DNA of 35,029 bases from CAZVFX01 sp964626565 (GTDB lineage: Bacteria; Myxococcota_A; UBA9042; CAIXZC01), in contig CAZVFX010000074.1 in the NCBI GenBank assembly GCA_964626565.1, positions 1 to 35,029 on the forward strand, in the 5' to 3' direction. The notes beneath the pieces were generated by a model. The model was not told the DNA's origin. It made no database searches and was given only the letters and a program-made list of their open reading frames with translations. Positions 15,777-23,828 of the stretch are shown piece by piece. Numbering within the stretch: the stretch's first letter is position 1; each line of letters opens with the position of its first letter. Position numbers and translations under genes: made by a program.

Positions 15777-16682
15777 ATGGGGGCACAAACCGTGGAACTG
15801 CTGAAGATTACCGATAAGTTGTTTCTTGTACCAGCGGAGAACGGAGGGAAGTTTCCGTTCTCTCAGTCGGTTTACGTGGATGCGGAGCGAAAGATCCTGT
15901 TCGACGCCGGCGTCGGCCCGCGGGTTCTCGGCGCATTTTTGAAGCAGTTCAAAGTCGACATCGTCATTATTTCTCACACCCATCCGGACCACACTGCCGG
16001 CTGTGGCGCGCTGGGAGATCTCGCGGCCATCTTCGTCCCCAGAGAGGGGGCTGACACGTTCGGCAATCTCGATCTCCTCGCGGACCGATTCATGGAAGGC
16101 GATGATGAGAAAGAGCTGTGGAAGGCGATGGTGGAGAAGGTGATGGGGTTCTCGGGATCGGCCGCTACCCGCACCTACGATCCACAGGTCGCGTTCGACC
16201 TCGGCGACGTACGCCTTACCGCGTTGCACACTCCCGGGCACACCCGTGACCACTACTGCTTCTTCGAAGACCAGGCAGGCTGCATGCTCCTGTTCGACAT
16301 CGACCTTTCTCCCTACGGCCCCTGGTACGGAAACGCTGAATCAAGCATCGACGATTTCGAGGCCTCCATTAACTACGTTCGCTCCTACAACCCGGAGATC
16401 GCGGTGTCCAGCCACATGGGGGTGCTCCGCAAGAACGTGGATGGTGCCCTGGAGAAGTTCCTGGGCCGCATCGCGCAACGTGACGAGATGATCTTCAATG
16501 CCCTCGATACTCCCCGTTCCCTTGAAGAATTGGCCGGTGCGTTCCCGTTCACGCGCAACTACATCCCCAAACTCAAGTCGGTGTTTCTCTACTGGGAGAC
16601 GCAGATGGTGCGCAAGCACCTCAATCGCCTGATCGAGAGAGGCGACGCCGTGCCCCAGGGCGGCAAATACCGCAAGACCTAA
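15777..16682 (+). CDS. MBL-fold metallo-hydrolase with C-terminal helical/winged-helix region
   Basis: Start 15777 is chosen because upstream in-frame codons fall within the promoter. The 301-residue protein has the dinuclear zinc motif H67-T-H-P-D-H72 (SHTHPDHTAG), the third His in HTPGHTRDH, the bridging Asp in LLFDIDLSPYG and a late His in SSHMGVL. This is a complete metallo-beta-lactamase-fold site. The last ~85 residues (LEKFLGRIAQRDEMIFNALD and on) look like the helical or winged-helix extension seen in LACTB2-like and glyoxalase-II-related hydrolases. It probably hydrolyses a thioester, phosphodiester or similar bond in the cytoplasm; the substrate is not readable. Its TAA overlaps the stop of the convergent hypF. 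Confidence 0.8.
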   Translation: MGAQTVELLKITDKLFLVPAENGGKFPFSQSVYVDAERKILFDAGVGPRVLGAFLKQFKVDIVIISHTHPDHTAGCGALGDLAAIFVPREGADTFGNLDLLADRFMEGDDEKELWKAMVEKVMGFSGSAATRTYDPQVAFDLGDVRLTALHTPGHTRDHYCFFEDQAGCMLLFDIDLSPYGPWYGNAESSIDDFEASINYVRSYNPEIAVSSHMGVLRKNVDGALEKFLGRIAQRDEMIFNALDTPRSLEELAGAFPFTRNYIPKLKSVFLYWETQMVRKHLNRLIERGDAVPQGGKYRKT

Positions 16683-18985
16683 GTCGAGTTGTCCGGAAAA
16701 GTGCAGTAGTAGGCCTGCCCCAATGACAGTCCGCCGTCGTTGGGAGGCACCAGGCTGTGCCGGTAGACGGTCAAGCCGCGCGCCCCGAGATCCCGGGCAA
16801 GCGCAGAGGTAAGCAGTTGGTTCTGGAATACGCCGCCCGAAAGTGCGACCACGGAGAGCCCCGTCTCCTGACCGGCCTTCTCCACAGCGGACAGCAGACT
16901 GTGACCCACCGTAGCGTGAAAACGGGTTGCCAGCAGCTCTCGTTCTTCACCGTTGAGCCGGGCCTCAACCAACTGCCGGACCGTCGGGGCAAAATCGATA
17001 ACCCAGGGCTCGCCATCGCGGCCCTCCAGTTGCACGTCGAAGGGTCTAAGCCCCCTACCCTTCCCCGCGGCCATCTCCAACTCCATTGCAGCCTGGCCCT
17101 CAAAGGTGTTGACCTCCCTTACGCCGAGCAAGGCGCTCACGGCCTCGAATACCCGCCCCGCACCGCTGGACCTCACGAAGGGGTAGCTCTTCAGCAGTAG
17201 CGCGGACAGCTTGGCGGCCTCCGGCCTGGCGAGCCACGGAAACAGCTTCGCCCAGGCCGGGTCGACCCCTCCAAACGCGTCCATGAGCATGGCCAGGGCC
17301 ATACGCCAGGGCTGGCGAATCGCGGCCTCGCCCCCGGGCAGCGGCAGCGGCTTGAAGTGGCCCAGTCGGACCGAGCGGCGGCCGTCTACCGCCAGGATCT
17401 CTCCGCCCCAGATCGTGCCGTCCGTGCCGAAACCGGTGCCATCAAGGGAAAGCCCGATCACCGGCTCCCGCAGCCGGTGTTCCGCCAGACACGACAGGAT
17501 GTGCGCATGATGGTGCTGAACCTGTACGCGCTCTACCCCTTCCAACTCCCCGGCAAACCGGGTGCTCAGGTAGTCGGGATGGAGATCGTGTACAACCAGC
17601 TCCGGCCGAACCGAAAGCACCTTTCCCAGGTGCGCAATGGTCTCTTGAAAGAAGCCGTAGTTGCGCTCGTCTTCCAGGTCCCCGATGTGCTGACTCACAA
17701 AGGCATCCCGGCCTCGGGTCAGGCAAACGGTGTTTTTCAACTCGCCGCCCACCGCCAGAACCGGGGGGGGAGCCGCTCCCAAATCGATGGGCACCGGCAC
17801 GTAGCCGCGACTACGCCGCAGGTGCACGGCCCTTCCTTCCTGCGCGCGGACTACCGAGTCGTCTGCCCGAATCAGAATCTCTCGATTGTGGACAAGGTAG
17901 AGATCCGCGATGCCCCCGAGACGTTCCAACGCTTCCGCATTGCTCTTCACGATCGGTTCGTCGGAGATGTTGGCGCTTGTCATCACCAGCGCGGGCTCGC
18001 CAGACTTCAGGAGCAGGTGATGCAACGGAGTGTAGGGCAGCATTACGCCGATCCAGCGATTGTTGGGCGCCACCCCATGGGCAAGTGGGAACGGTTCGCG
18101 CTTCTCCAGAAGCACGATGGGCCGCTCGCGGGAAGACAGCAACAGCGACTCCGCGCCGGACAGCCGCGCAAACTCGCGCACGTCGTCCAACGACCGGGCC
18201 ATCACGGCGAACGGTTTTTCGTCCCTTCCTTTCCGCCGCCTCAACTCGGCAACGGCGCGGTCGTTTGCGCCGTCACAAGCCAGGTGAAAACCACCCAACC
18301 CCTTAACCGCCACGATCCCTCCGCGGGCCAACTGGTCCAGCGTCGCAGCGACGGGTTCAGCGTTGTCCACGGCAACTCCCCTGTCGTCCAGAAGGGAGAG
18401 GCCGGGGCCGCACTCGGGGCAGCATGTCGGTTGCGCGTGAAAACGACGGTCGAGGGGGTCGGTGTACTCCTCCTCGCACCGGTGGCACATCACGAAATCA
18501 CGCATGGTCGTCATGGGCCGATCGTAGGGCACGTCTTCGATTATGGTGTACCTGGGACCGCAGTTTGTGCAGTTGAGAAACGGGTGCCCGAAACGACGGT
18601 CGCCGGGGTCGCCCATTTCCGCGACGCAATCCTCGCAGGTGGCGATGTCGGGCGAAATCAGAGTGGCGCCCCGTTCCGCGCTACGGCTCGGGACAATTCC
18701 GAACTCCGCAGGTGTTGGCGACGGCGCCACCTCGCGAACCAGAACGCTCAGAGAGTCGATGCGGGCCAACGGCGGCGGCGCGTCTTGAAGTGCAGCGATG
18801 AACCGGTCGATGGCTTCCGCCTCGCCAACCAACTCGATCTCGACGCCCTCGGAATCGTTGAGCACATATCCGGTGAGGCTGTTGTCCCTGGCGTAACGAT
18901 AGACGGTCGGCCTGAAGCCGACACCCTGGACTATGCCTTGGACGCGAATGAGCGTTCGCAAAACCTCGCGGTCCGGCCGGGACAT
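16679..18985 (-). CDS. hypF: [NiFe] hydrogenase maturation carbamoyltransferase HypF
   Basis: The ATG at 18985 follows GAGG and lies 7 nt after hypE; longer frames run into hypE. The 768-residue protein has the full HypF set. An acylphosphatase domain (1-95) carries VQGIVQGVGFRP with catalytic Arg25. Two zinc fingers use Cys117/120/139/142 and Cys167/170/189/192. A YrdC-like domain (LARGGIVAVKGLGGFHLACD to RRSRGYVPVPIDL) is followed by a Kae1-like C-terminal domain (QVQHHHAHILSCLAEH, LSGGVFQNQLL, NDGGLSLGQA). HypF makes carbamoyl-AMP from carbamoyl phosphate and ATP and passes the carbamoyl group to the HypE C-terminal Cys for the CN ligands of the NiFe site. It is the last gene of the operon. 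Confidence 0.97.
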   Translation of the reverse strand: MSRPDREVLRTLIRVQGIVQGVGFRPTVYRYARDNSLTGYVLNDSEGVEIELVGEAEAIDRFIAALQDAPPPLARIDSLSVLVREVAPSPTPAEFGIVPSRSAERGATLISPDIATCEDCVAEMGDPGDRRFGHPFLNCTNCGPRYTIIEDVPYDRPMTTMRDFVMCHRCEEEYTDPLDRRFHAQPTCCPECGPGLSLLDDRGVAVDNAEPVAATLDQLARGGIVAVKGLGGFHLACDGANDRAVAELRRRKGRDEKPFAVMARSLDDVREFARLSGAESLLLSSRERPIVLLEKREPFPLAHGVAPNNRWIGVMLPYTPLHHLLLKSGEPALVMTSANISDEPIVKSNAEALERLGGIADLYLVHNREILIRADDSVVRAQEGRAVHLRRSRGYVPVPIDLGAAPPPVLAVGGELKNTVCLTRGRDAFVSQHIGDLEDERNYGFFQETIAHLGKVLSVRPELVVHDLHPDYLSTRFAGELEGVERVQVQHHHAHILSCLAEHRLREPVIGLSLDGTGFGTDGTIWGGEILAVDGRRSVRLGHFKPLPLPGGEAAIRQPWRMALAMLMDAFGGVDPAWAKLFPWLARPEAAKLSALLLKSYPFVRSSGAGRVFEAVSALLGVREVNTFEGQAAMELEMAAGKGRGLRPFDVQLEGRDGEPWVIDFAPTVRQLVEARLNGEERELLATRFHATVGHSLLSAVEKAGQETGLSVVALSGGVFQNQLLTSALARDLGARGLTVYRHSLVPPNDGGLSLGQAYYCTFPDNST

Positions 18986-18992
18986 GTCGGCC

Positions 18993-20003
18993 TCAACAGA
19001 TCCTGGGGAGGGGGTCGGATAGAGGCATATCGACGATTCGCCGGCCGCCGAATCCAGTGACCTGGACCACCAGTCCCGGGTGAGCGGGGACCAGTGAACC
19101 GACAATGGCCGCTTGTGCGCCCTGCTCCAGCCCGCGCATGGCCGCGAGCGCGGCGCCTGCGTCCGCCTCGTCTACTACGACCACAATTCGCCCCTCGCAG
19201 GCCAGTTGCAGCGGCTCAATGCCCAGCAACTCCGCAATGCCCACGACCTGTTCACGCAAGGGGATCGAATCCTCGGCGATTTCAACACCCAGGCCAAGGT
19301 CCCCGGCCAGCTCGTTCAACACTGCGGCCAGCCCGCCGCGGGTGGGGTCGCGCATGAACTTCACCCGGGCTCCGCTGTCTTTGAGGGTCTCTATCAAGGG
19401 TGACACCACCGCACAGTCGGACTCAAGATCCGACGACAGATCGATGCCGCTCTGCAACGACATGATAAGCGCACCGTGGTCTCCCACCGGCCCGGAAACG
19501 AGAATCTTGTCCCCGGCTGCGGGGCCGGCAGGGAGGGGAAATCCCGGTCGCACTTCACCGATTCCCGCGGTGTTGATGAACACTCCGTCCCCCTTGCCTT
19601 TTTCCACCACCTTGGTGTCTCCCGTGACAACCTGAACACCCGCTTCGCCCGCGGTGCGAGCGATGGAATCGACAATGGTTTTCAGCTTCTCAAGTTCGAA
19701 CCCTTCTTCCAGGATGATACCGAGGGAGAGAAACCGTGGGATCGCACCTACTACGGCCAGGTCGTTCACTGTCCCGGCAACTGCCAGCTTGCCGATATCC
19801 CCCCCCGGGAAAAAGAGTGGGGAAACCACGAAGGAGTCGGTGCTGAATGCGATTCCGCCCCCAAGCGCGGGGCAGATTGCCGAGTCGGACAACGGTGACA
19901 GGTAGTCGTTGGTAAGCCGCTCCTTGAAAACAGAGTCAATGAGGTCGCGGGTCAGCTTGCCTCCGCTGCCGTGGCCGATGCCGATGCGGGCTTCGTCACT
20001 CAT
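18993..20003 (-). CDS. hypE: [NiFe] hydrogenase maturation protein HypE
   Basis: This 336-residue protein is of normal HypE length and belongs to the PurM/SelD-like ATPase fold. It begins ARIGIGHGSGGKLTRDLI and contains FSTDSFVVSPLFFPGGDIG and MRDPTRGGLAAVLNELA. It ends in the diagnostic PRIC, whose terminal Cys336 accepts the carbamoyl group and is dehydrated to thiocyanate. Its start overlaps hypC by 8 bp, so the two are translationally coupled. The usual hypD between hypC and hypE is absent. Confidence 0.97.
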   Translation of the reverse strand: MSDEARIGIGHGSGGKLTRDLIDSVFKERLTNDYLSPLSDSAICPALGGGIAFSTDSFVVSPLFFPGGDIGKLAVAGTVNDLAVVGAIPRFLSLGIILEEGFELEKLKTIVDSIARTAGEAGVQVVTGDTKVVEKGKGDGVFINTAGIGEVRPGFPLPAGPAAGDKILVSGPVGDHGALIMSLQSGIDLSSDLESDCAVVSPLIETLKDSGARVKFMRDPTRGGLAAVLNELAGDLGLGVEIAEDSIPLREQVVGIAELLGIEPLQLACEGRIVVVVDEADAGAALAAMRGLEQGAQAAIVGSLVPAHPGLVVQVTGFGGRRIVDMPLSDPLPRIC

Positions 20004-20274
20004 CTCCCTTACCCTCCCCGGCCGCGTCCCCTACCAACTCCGCACCGTCGTCCACCGGGCCAAGGAACTGGGCCAGGAGGCTCAAAGTCTCCATCGCGTC
20101 CTCGCGGCTGAGCTTCTGGATGGCATACCCGGCGTGGATGATAACGTATTCGCCGAGAGCCACTTCCTCCAGCAGATCAAAACGCACCGGGCGTTTCACG
20201 CCGCCGGTGGAAGCCAGTCCGCTGGTCCCGTCAGGGGAAATCTCCAACACTTCCATGGGTATGCCGAGACACAT
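19996..20274 (-). CDS. hypC: [NiFe] hydrogenase maturation chaperone HypC
   Basis: This is a 92-residue HypC/HupF family protein with the essential N-terminal Met-Cys2 (MCLGIPMEVLEI). The conserved core ends GEYVIIHAGYAIQKLSREDA. HypC carries the Fe(CN)2CO unit with HypD and hands it to the hydrogenase large subunit. It starts 1 nt after the hypB stop and overlaps hypE. Its usual complex partner HypD is not encoded in this window. Confidence 0.95.
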   Translation of the reverse strand: MCLGIPMEVLEISPDGTSGLASTGGVKRPVRFDLLEEVALGEYVIIHAGYAIQKLSREDAMETLSLLAQFLGPVDDGAELVGDAAGEGKGDE

Positions 20275-20275
20275 C

Positions 20276-20953
20276 TCACCCCTCCTCGCCGCTCAACTCC
20301 CTCACTCTTTCGATACGCGCCGAGAGCCAATCGGTCCACCTGGAGAAATCCTCACCCGTTCTGGCCGATAGCGGAACGATCCCCGCATCCAGATTCAACG
20401 AAGAGATCGCCTTGCCCGCCGCGTCGACGTCGAAATCAACGTAGGGCAACAGGTCGACCTTGGTAACCAGCACCAGCCGCGCAACGTGGAACATCACCGG
20501 GTATTTCCGCGGCTTGTCGTCACCTTCGGTGACAGACAGGAGCATCACCTTGTCCTGCTCTCCCAGATCGAACTCAGCGGGGCACACGAGGTTCCCCACA
20601 TTTTCGATGATCAGACAATCCAGGTTATCAAGATCGAAATGTGAAAGGTGATTGTGCACCAGGCGGGCGTCAAGGTGGCACGCGCCGCCGGTGTTGATCT
20701 GTACCACCGGAACGCCCTGCCGCCCGATGCGCTGTGCGTCTGCATCGGACTGCACGTCTCCCTCGATGACCGCGAAGTTGTACCGGTCCTTCAACTCGCT
20801 GATGGTGCGTTCGAGCAACGTCGTCTTGCCCGCGCCCGGCCCCGACATCAGGTTGAAGACGTACAACCCCTTGCGGCCGAAGATCTCGCGATTCTCGAGA
20901 GCAAGAGTCTGGTTGGCTTCCAGCACACTCGTATTCACGTTTATGTCGTGCAC
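20276..20953 (-). CDS. hypB: Hydrogenase nickel incorporation GTPase HypB
   Basis: The start is taken as the GTG at 20953, 7 nt after GGGGAG; the longer frame upstream only shadows hypA. The 225-residue product has the P-loop SGPGAGKTTLLE (about 37-48), the INTGGACHLDA switch/metal-site segment, LIIENVGNLVCPAEFDLGE and the guanine-specificity motif TKVDLLPYV. It lacks the N-terminal CxxCGC and the His-rich stretch found in some HypBs. It therefore has only the G-domain nickel site and probably no nickel-storage role. HypB works with HypA to insert Ni. Gap to hypA is 23 bp, to hypC 1 bp. Confidence 0.96.
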   Translation of the reverse strand: MHDINVNTSVLEANQTLALENREIFGRKGLYVFNLMSGPGAGKTTLLERTISELKDRYNFAVIEGDVQSDADAQRIGRQGVPVVQINTGGACHLDARLVHNHLSHFDLDNLDCLIIENVGNLVCPAEFDLGEQDKVMLLSVTEGDDKPRKYPVMFHVARLVLVTKVDLLPYVDFDVDAAGKAISSLNLDAGIVPLSARTGEDFSRWTDWLSARIERVRELSGEEG

Positions 20954-20976
20954 GTTGACGCTCCCCGGCGGACTCT

Positions 20977-21321
20977 TCAGTCCACCTCGATATGCTTCAC
21001 GTTCAACTCCCTTCCCCGGGCCACCTCCACCCGCGGCGAAGAACAACGCCGGCACACCAGCACCAGCGGGTCTTCCACCGGGTCTGTCGCACCGCACTCC
21101 TGGCAACGCGCGGCAACCGGCACCGAAACCACTTCCAACTTCGCACCCTCGGCGAGAGTGCCCTGGGACACCGCGCGGAAAGCGAAATCCAGCGACTCGG
21201 CCTGCACGCAAGTCAGGTCGCCAATCTCAAGGTGAACGGATCTTATTACTCCAGCCCCGGCAGCCTTCGCCGCGTCGCAGGCAATGTCGACTATTCCGCT
21301 GGCCAGCGCGACTTCATGCAT
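20977..21321 (-). CDS. hypA: Hydrogenase nickel incorporation protein HypA
   Basis: This 114-residue protein has the diagnostic nickel-binding N-terminus MHE (His2) and a zinc site of two CxxC pairs: Cys73/76 (CQEC) and Cys90/93 (CRRC). It is the nickel metallochaperone partner of HypB. It starts 17 bp after the ilvE stop without a clear ribosome site of its own, suggesting coupling to upstream translation. Confidence 0.96.
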   Translation of the reverse strand: MHEVALASGIVDIACDAAKAAGAGVIRSVHLEIGDLTCVQAESLDFAFRAVSQGTLAEGAKLEVVSVPVAARCQECGATDPVEDPLVLVCRRCSSPRVEVARGRELNVKHIEVD

Positions 21322-21338
21322 GTTTCAGGTCCGTACGG

Positions 21339-22268
21339 TTACTCAACCCTGTATGGAGTCATCCACTGCTCGTATTCCAGATTCTCTCCGCCCACCACCT
21401 TGAAGAAGCGCTCCTGAACTGCCTTGGTGACGGGCCCGGGGACGCCGGTGCCGATGGTCCGGTCGTCAACTTCCACCACCGGGGTTACTTCCGCGGCGGT
21501 GCCGGTGAGGAAGATCTCATCGGCCAACCACATTTCGTCACGGGTAAAAATCTGGGGTTTCACCGTGTAGCCCATATCACGCGCGAATCGAATGGCCGCG
21601 TCGCGGGTCAGTCCCCCAAGAATGGCCGACGAATATGGCGGCGTCTTGATCACACCGTTCTTGACGATGAAGATGTTCTCGCCGCTCCCTTCCGAAACAT
21701 AGCCCTGGGTGTCCAGCATGATCGCTTCATCGTAGCCGGCCTTCTTGGCCTCCCGTTTCGCAAGGATCGAGTTGACGTAGTAGCCCACCACCTTGCCCTT
21801 CACCATTGACGAATTCACATAGTGGCGGTTGAAGGAGGAGACCCGAGCCCGGATGCCGTTCTGCAATGCATCCTCACCCAGATATGCCCCCCACTTCCAG
21901 ACGATGATCGCGACCCGCACCGGGTTGTCCGGGGCGTAGAGCCCCATCGCGCCGTCGCCGACGTAGGCCAACGGCCGGATATAGGCCTCGGGCAACCGGT
22001 TCACCAGCAGAGATTCGCGGCAGGCGCGTACCAGGGTCTCCTTGTCAAAAGGAGGCTCCAGCATGGCAATCTTGAGAGTATCCAGCAACCTCTGGATATG
22101 CTCGTCGAGCCTGAAAATGACGGAAGACCCGTCCTTACGCTCGTAGCTTCTAATACCCTCGAAAGCGCCGACGCCGTAGTGCAGTGTGTGGGTGAGAATC
22201 GGGACTTGGGCGTCGTCCCAATCGACGAACTGGCCGTCCATCCAGACCTTATCGACTTTGTCAACCAT
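21339..22268 (-). CDS. ilvE: Branched-chain amino acid aminotransferase
   Basis: This is a 309-residue class IV PLP aminotransferase started at an ATG with GGGAGG. Family marks include THTLHYGVGAFEGIRSYE, FRLDEHIQRLL, YIRPLAYVG and SFNRHYVNSSMVKGKVVGYY (with the PLP lysine). Others are MLDTQGYVSEGSGENIFIV, GGLTRDAAIRFA and FLTGTAAEVTPV. It interconverts Leu/Ile/Val with their 2-oxo acids in the cytoplasm. It has its own promoter (22310-22338) and is followed after 17 bp by hypA, so it appears to lead the hyp operon, an unusual partnership. Confidence 0.93.
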   Translation of the reverse strand: MVDKVDKVWMDGQFVDWDDAQVPILTHTLHYGVGAFEGIRSYERKDGSSVIFRLDEHIQRLLDTLKIAMLEPPFDKETLVRACRESLLVNRLPEAYIRPLAYVGDGAMGLYAPDNPVRVAIIVWKWGAYLGEDALQNGIRARVSSFNRHYVNSSMVKGKVVGYYVNSILAKREAKKAGYDEAIMLDTQGYVSEGSGENIFIVKNGVIKTPPYSSAILGGLTRDAAIRFARDMGYTVKPQIFTRDEMWLADEIFLTGTAAEVTPVVEVDDRTIGTGVPGPVTKAVQERFFKVVGGENLEYEQWMTPYRVE

Positions 22269-22309
22269 GGCAACCTCCCAAATCGAGCATTCAAAAAACT
22301 GGCGTGCGC

Positions 22310-22338
22310 ATACTACATTTGATGGGGGTCGGTTTCAA
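22310..22338 (-). promoter_or_regulatory. Sigma70-type promoter for ilvE-hypABCEF
   Basis: Minus-strand -35 TTGAAA (22338-22333), 17-bp spacer and -10 TAGTAT (22315-22310) lie 41 bp before the ilvE start. Predicted initiation is near 22303. No other clear promoter was seen between ilvE and hypF. Confidence 0.6.
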
Positions 22339-22383
22339 GGGAAAACCCGGGGGGTACAAGGAAAGCGGGAGCCACCCCGCAAA

Positions 22384-23763
22384 TCACGCGAAATCTTTTC
22401 CCAGAATGACGGCTATGATCACGGCCAGGATTGCTGCGGGAGCGGTGAATCGAATGAACAATCGGAAGAGAATATAGGTGAGTTTCGGAGAGCCGTCCGG
22501 TTTCAGCATCCCGATCTCGGCCTCACAGATCCTCTTGTCCATGAACCATCCAACGAACAGGGTGATGAACAGGCCTCCCACCGGCAGCATCCAATTCGCG
22601 GCCAGGTGGTCCAGGGTTCCCAACACACCCTCTTTTCCTTCGCCAAAGAAAGTGAACTCGGAAAGGAAGGGCACCGCGCCCAGGGAGAGCGCACATAGGA
22701 TTGTGACCACAAAGGTCGCCCCCGCACCCATCAACGTTGCCCGCTTGCGAGGAATCTTCAGCTTGTCGATGAGCAGCGATACGACGACCTCAAGCAGCGA
22801 GATGGTCGAAGAAATCGCGGCAAAAGCGACGAGTACGTAGAAGAGCGGTGCGATGGCAGCCCCAAACGGAATCTCGGTGTACAGGAGCCGGGGGATGGTG
22901 AGGAACAACATCCCGATAGTCGACCCGGACACGGTCTTTTCTACGTCGGCTGCCGAGAAAATGATGGTGAACATGATGACGCACGCACATAGTGCGATGA
23001 GCGTGTCAAGCACCACAACCAGAATCGCATTCTTGGTAATCGAGTCCCGCTCACCCATGTAGGAGCCGTAGGTGATCATGGCTCCCATGCCCAGCGACAG
23101 GGTAAAGAAGGCATGCCCCACCGCCTCGAGGATCCCGGCCGCGGGCAGCTCAGAGAAATTCGGCTTGAAGAGAAACTCAAAGGTCTGTGCGCGCTCCGGA
23201 AGGAACAGTACCATGACCACCAGGTACACGATGATGCCGAGAAGAACCGGCATCAGGATCTTCGTCGCCCGCTCAATACCTTTGTTGATACCTCTTAAAA
23301 TAATGAACATGGTGGCAGCGAGGAACAACGCTGACAGCAGCAGTTGCAGAGCCCCGTTTGAAAGGAACTGGCCGAATGAATCAGCGGCTGGTTGCTCGTA
23401 CCCCGAGATGCTCCAGCCGATGCACGAGATGAACGATGAAATCGTCCACCCCGCGATGACCGTGTAGTATCCCAGAATGACCAGGCCGGTCACCACTCCC
23501 AGCCAACCTACCAGGCTCCACCACTTTCCACCCAGCTTCTCGAACGCGGGCACCGGGCTTTGCTGGGTATGACGGCCGATGAGAATCTCGGCCATCATTA
23601 TCGGCCAGCCGATGACCAGCACCGCGATGAGATAGATGATAACGAATGCGCCGCCGTTGTTGTGCCAGGTGATGTACGGAAACTTCCACAAATTCCCGAG
23701 GCCCACGGCACTTCCCGTCGCGGCCAGAACGAACCCTATTTTTGAACCCCAATGCGCCCGCAA
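22384..23763 (-). CDS. Sodium:neurotransmitter symporter (NSS/SNF) family transporter
   Basis: The start is a TTG at 23763, backed by a strong GGAGGGGG ribosome site 4 nt upstream and giving the family-typical N-terminus. The 459-residue inner membrane protein opens with GSKIGFVLAATGSAVGLGNL and WKFPYITWHNNGGAF, the NSS helix-1 signature containing the sodium and substrate site. About 11-12 hydrophobic helices follow. Bacterial NSS members (LeuT, MhsT, Tyt1) import amino acids with Na+. The adjacent aminotransferase makes an amino acid substrate plausible. It lies 115 bp upstream of ilvE, which has its own promoter. Confidence 0.9.
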   Translation of the reverse strand: MRAHWGSKIGFVLAATGSAVGLGNLWKFPYITWHNNGGAFVIIYLIAVLVIGWPIMMAEILIGRHTQQSPVPAFEKLGGKWWSLVGWLGVVTGLVILGYYTVIAGWTISSFISCIGWSISGYEQPAADSFGQFLSNGALQLLLSALFLAATMFIILRGINKGIERATKILMPVLLGIIVYLVVMVLFLPERAQTFEFLFKPNFSELPAAGILEAVGHAFFTLSLGMGAMITYGSYMGERDSITKNAILVVVLDTLIALCACVIMFTIIFSAADVEKTVSGSTIGMLFLTIPRLLYTEIPFGAAIAPLFYVLVAFAAISSTISLLEVVVSLLIDKLKIPRKRATLMGAGATFVVTILCALSLGAVPFLSEFTFFGEGKEGVLGTLDHLAANWMLPVGGLFITLFVGWFMDKRICEAEIGMLKPDGSPKLTYILFRLFIRFTAPAAILAVIIAVILGKDFA

Positions 23764-23828
23764 CAGTCCCCCTCCAGCGGTGTGTTTCCAAGCCTGCCCG
23801 GTGCCGGCGGCGTTGTCAAGAGATTGGG

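Noticed and set aside
17357..19060. 567-codon plus-strand open frame
   Set aside because: It is fully antisense to hypF, whose domains and metal motifs are intact; no ribosome site or recognisable motif.
20652..21809. 385-codon plus-strand open frame across hypB, hypA and ilvE
   Set aside because: It mirrors three well-supported genes on the other strand and is low-complexity Arg/Ser/Pro.
22364..22379. GCGGG/CCCGC hairpin between the symporter stop and the ilvE promoter as a terminator
   Set aside because: The stem is only 5 bp with no T-tract, and lies upstream of the symporter end only in the wrong context.
23780..23818. TTGACA (minus strand, 23818-23813) or a GG-N10-GC sigma54-like site as the NSS symporter promoter
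   Set aside because: The TTGACA has no acceptable -10 at 16-18 bp, and the sigma54-like match is poor and likely by chance in GC-rich DNA.
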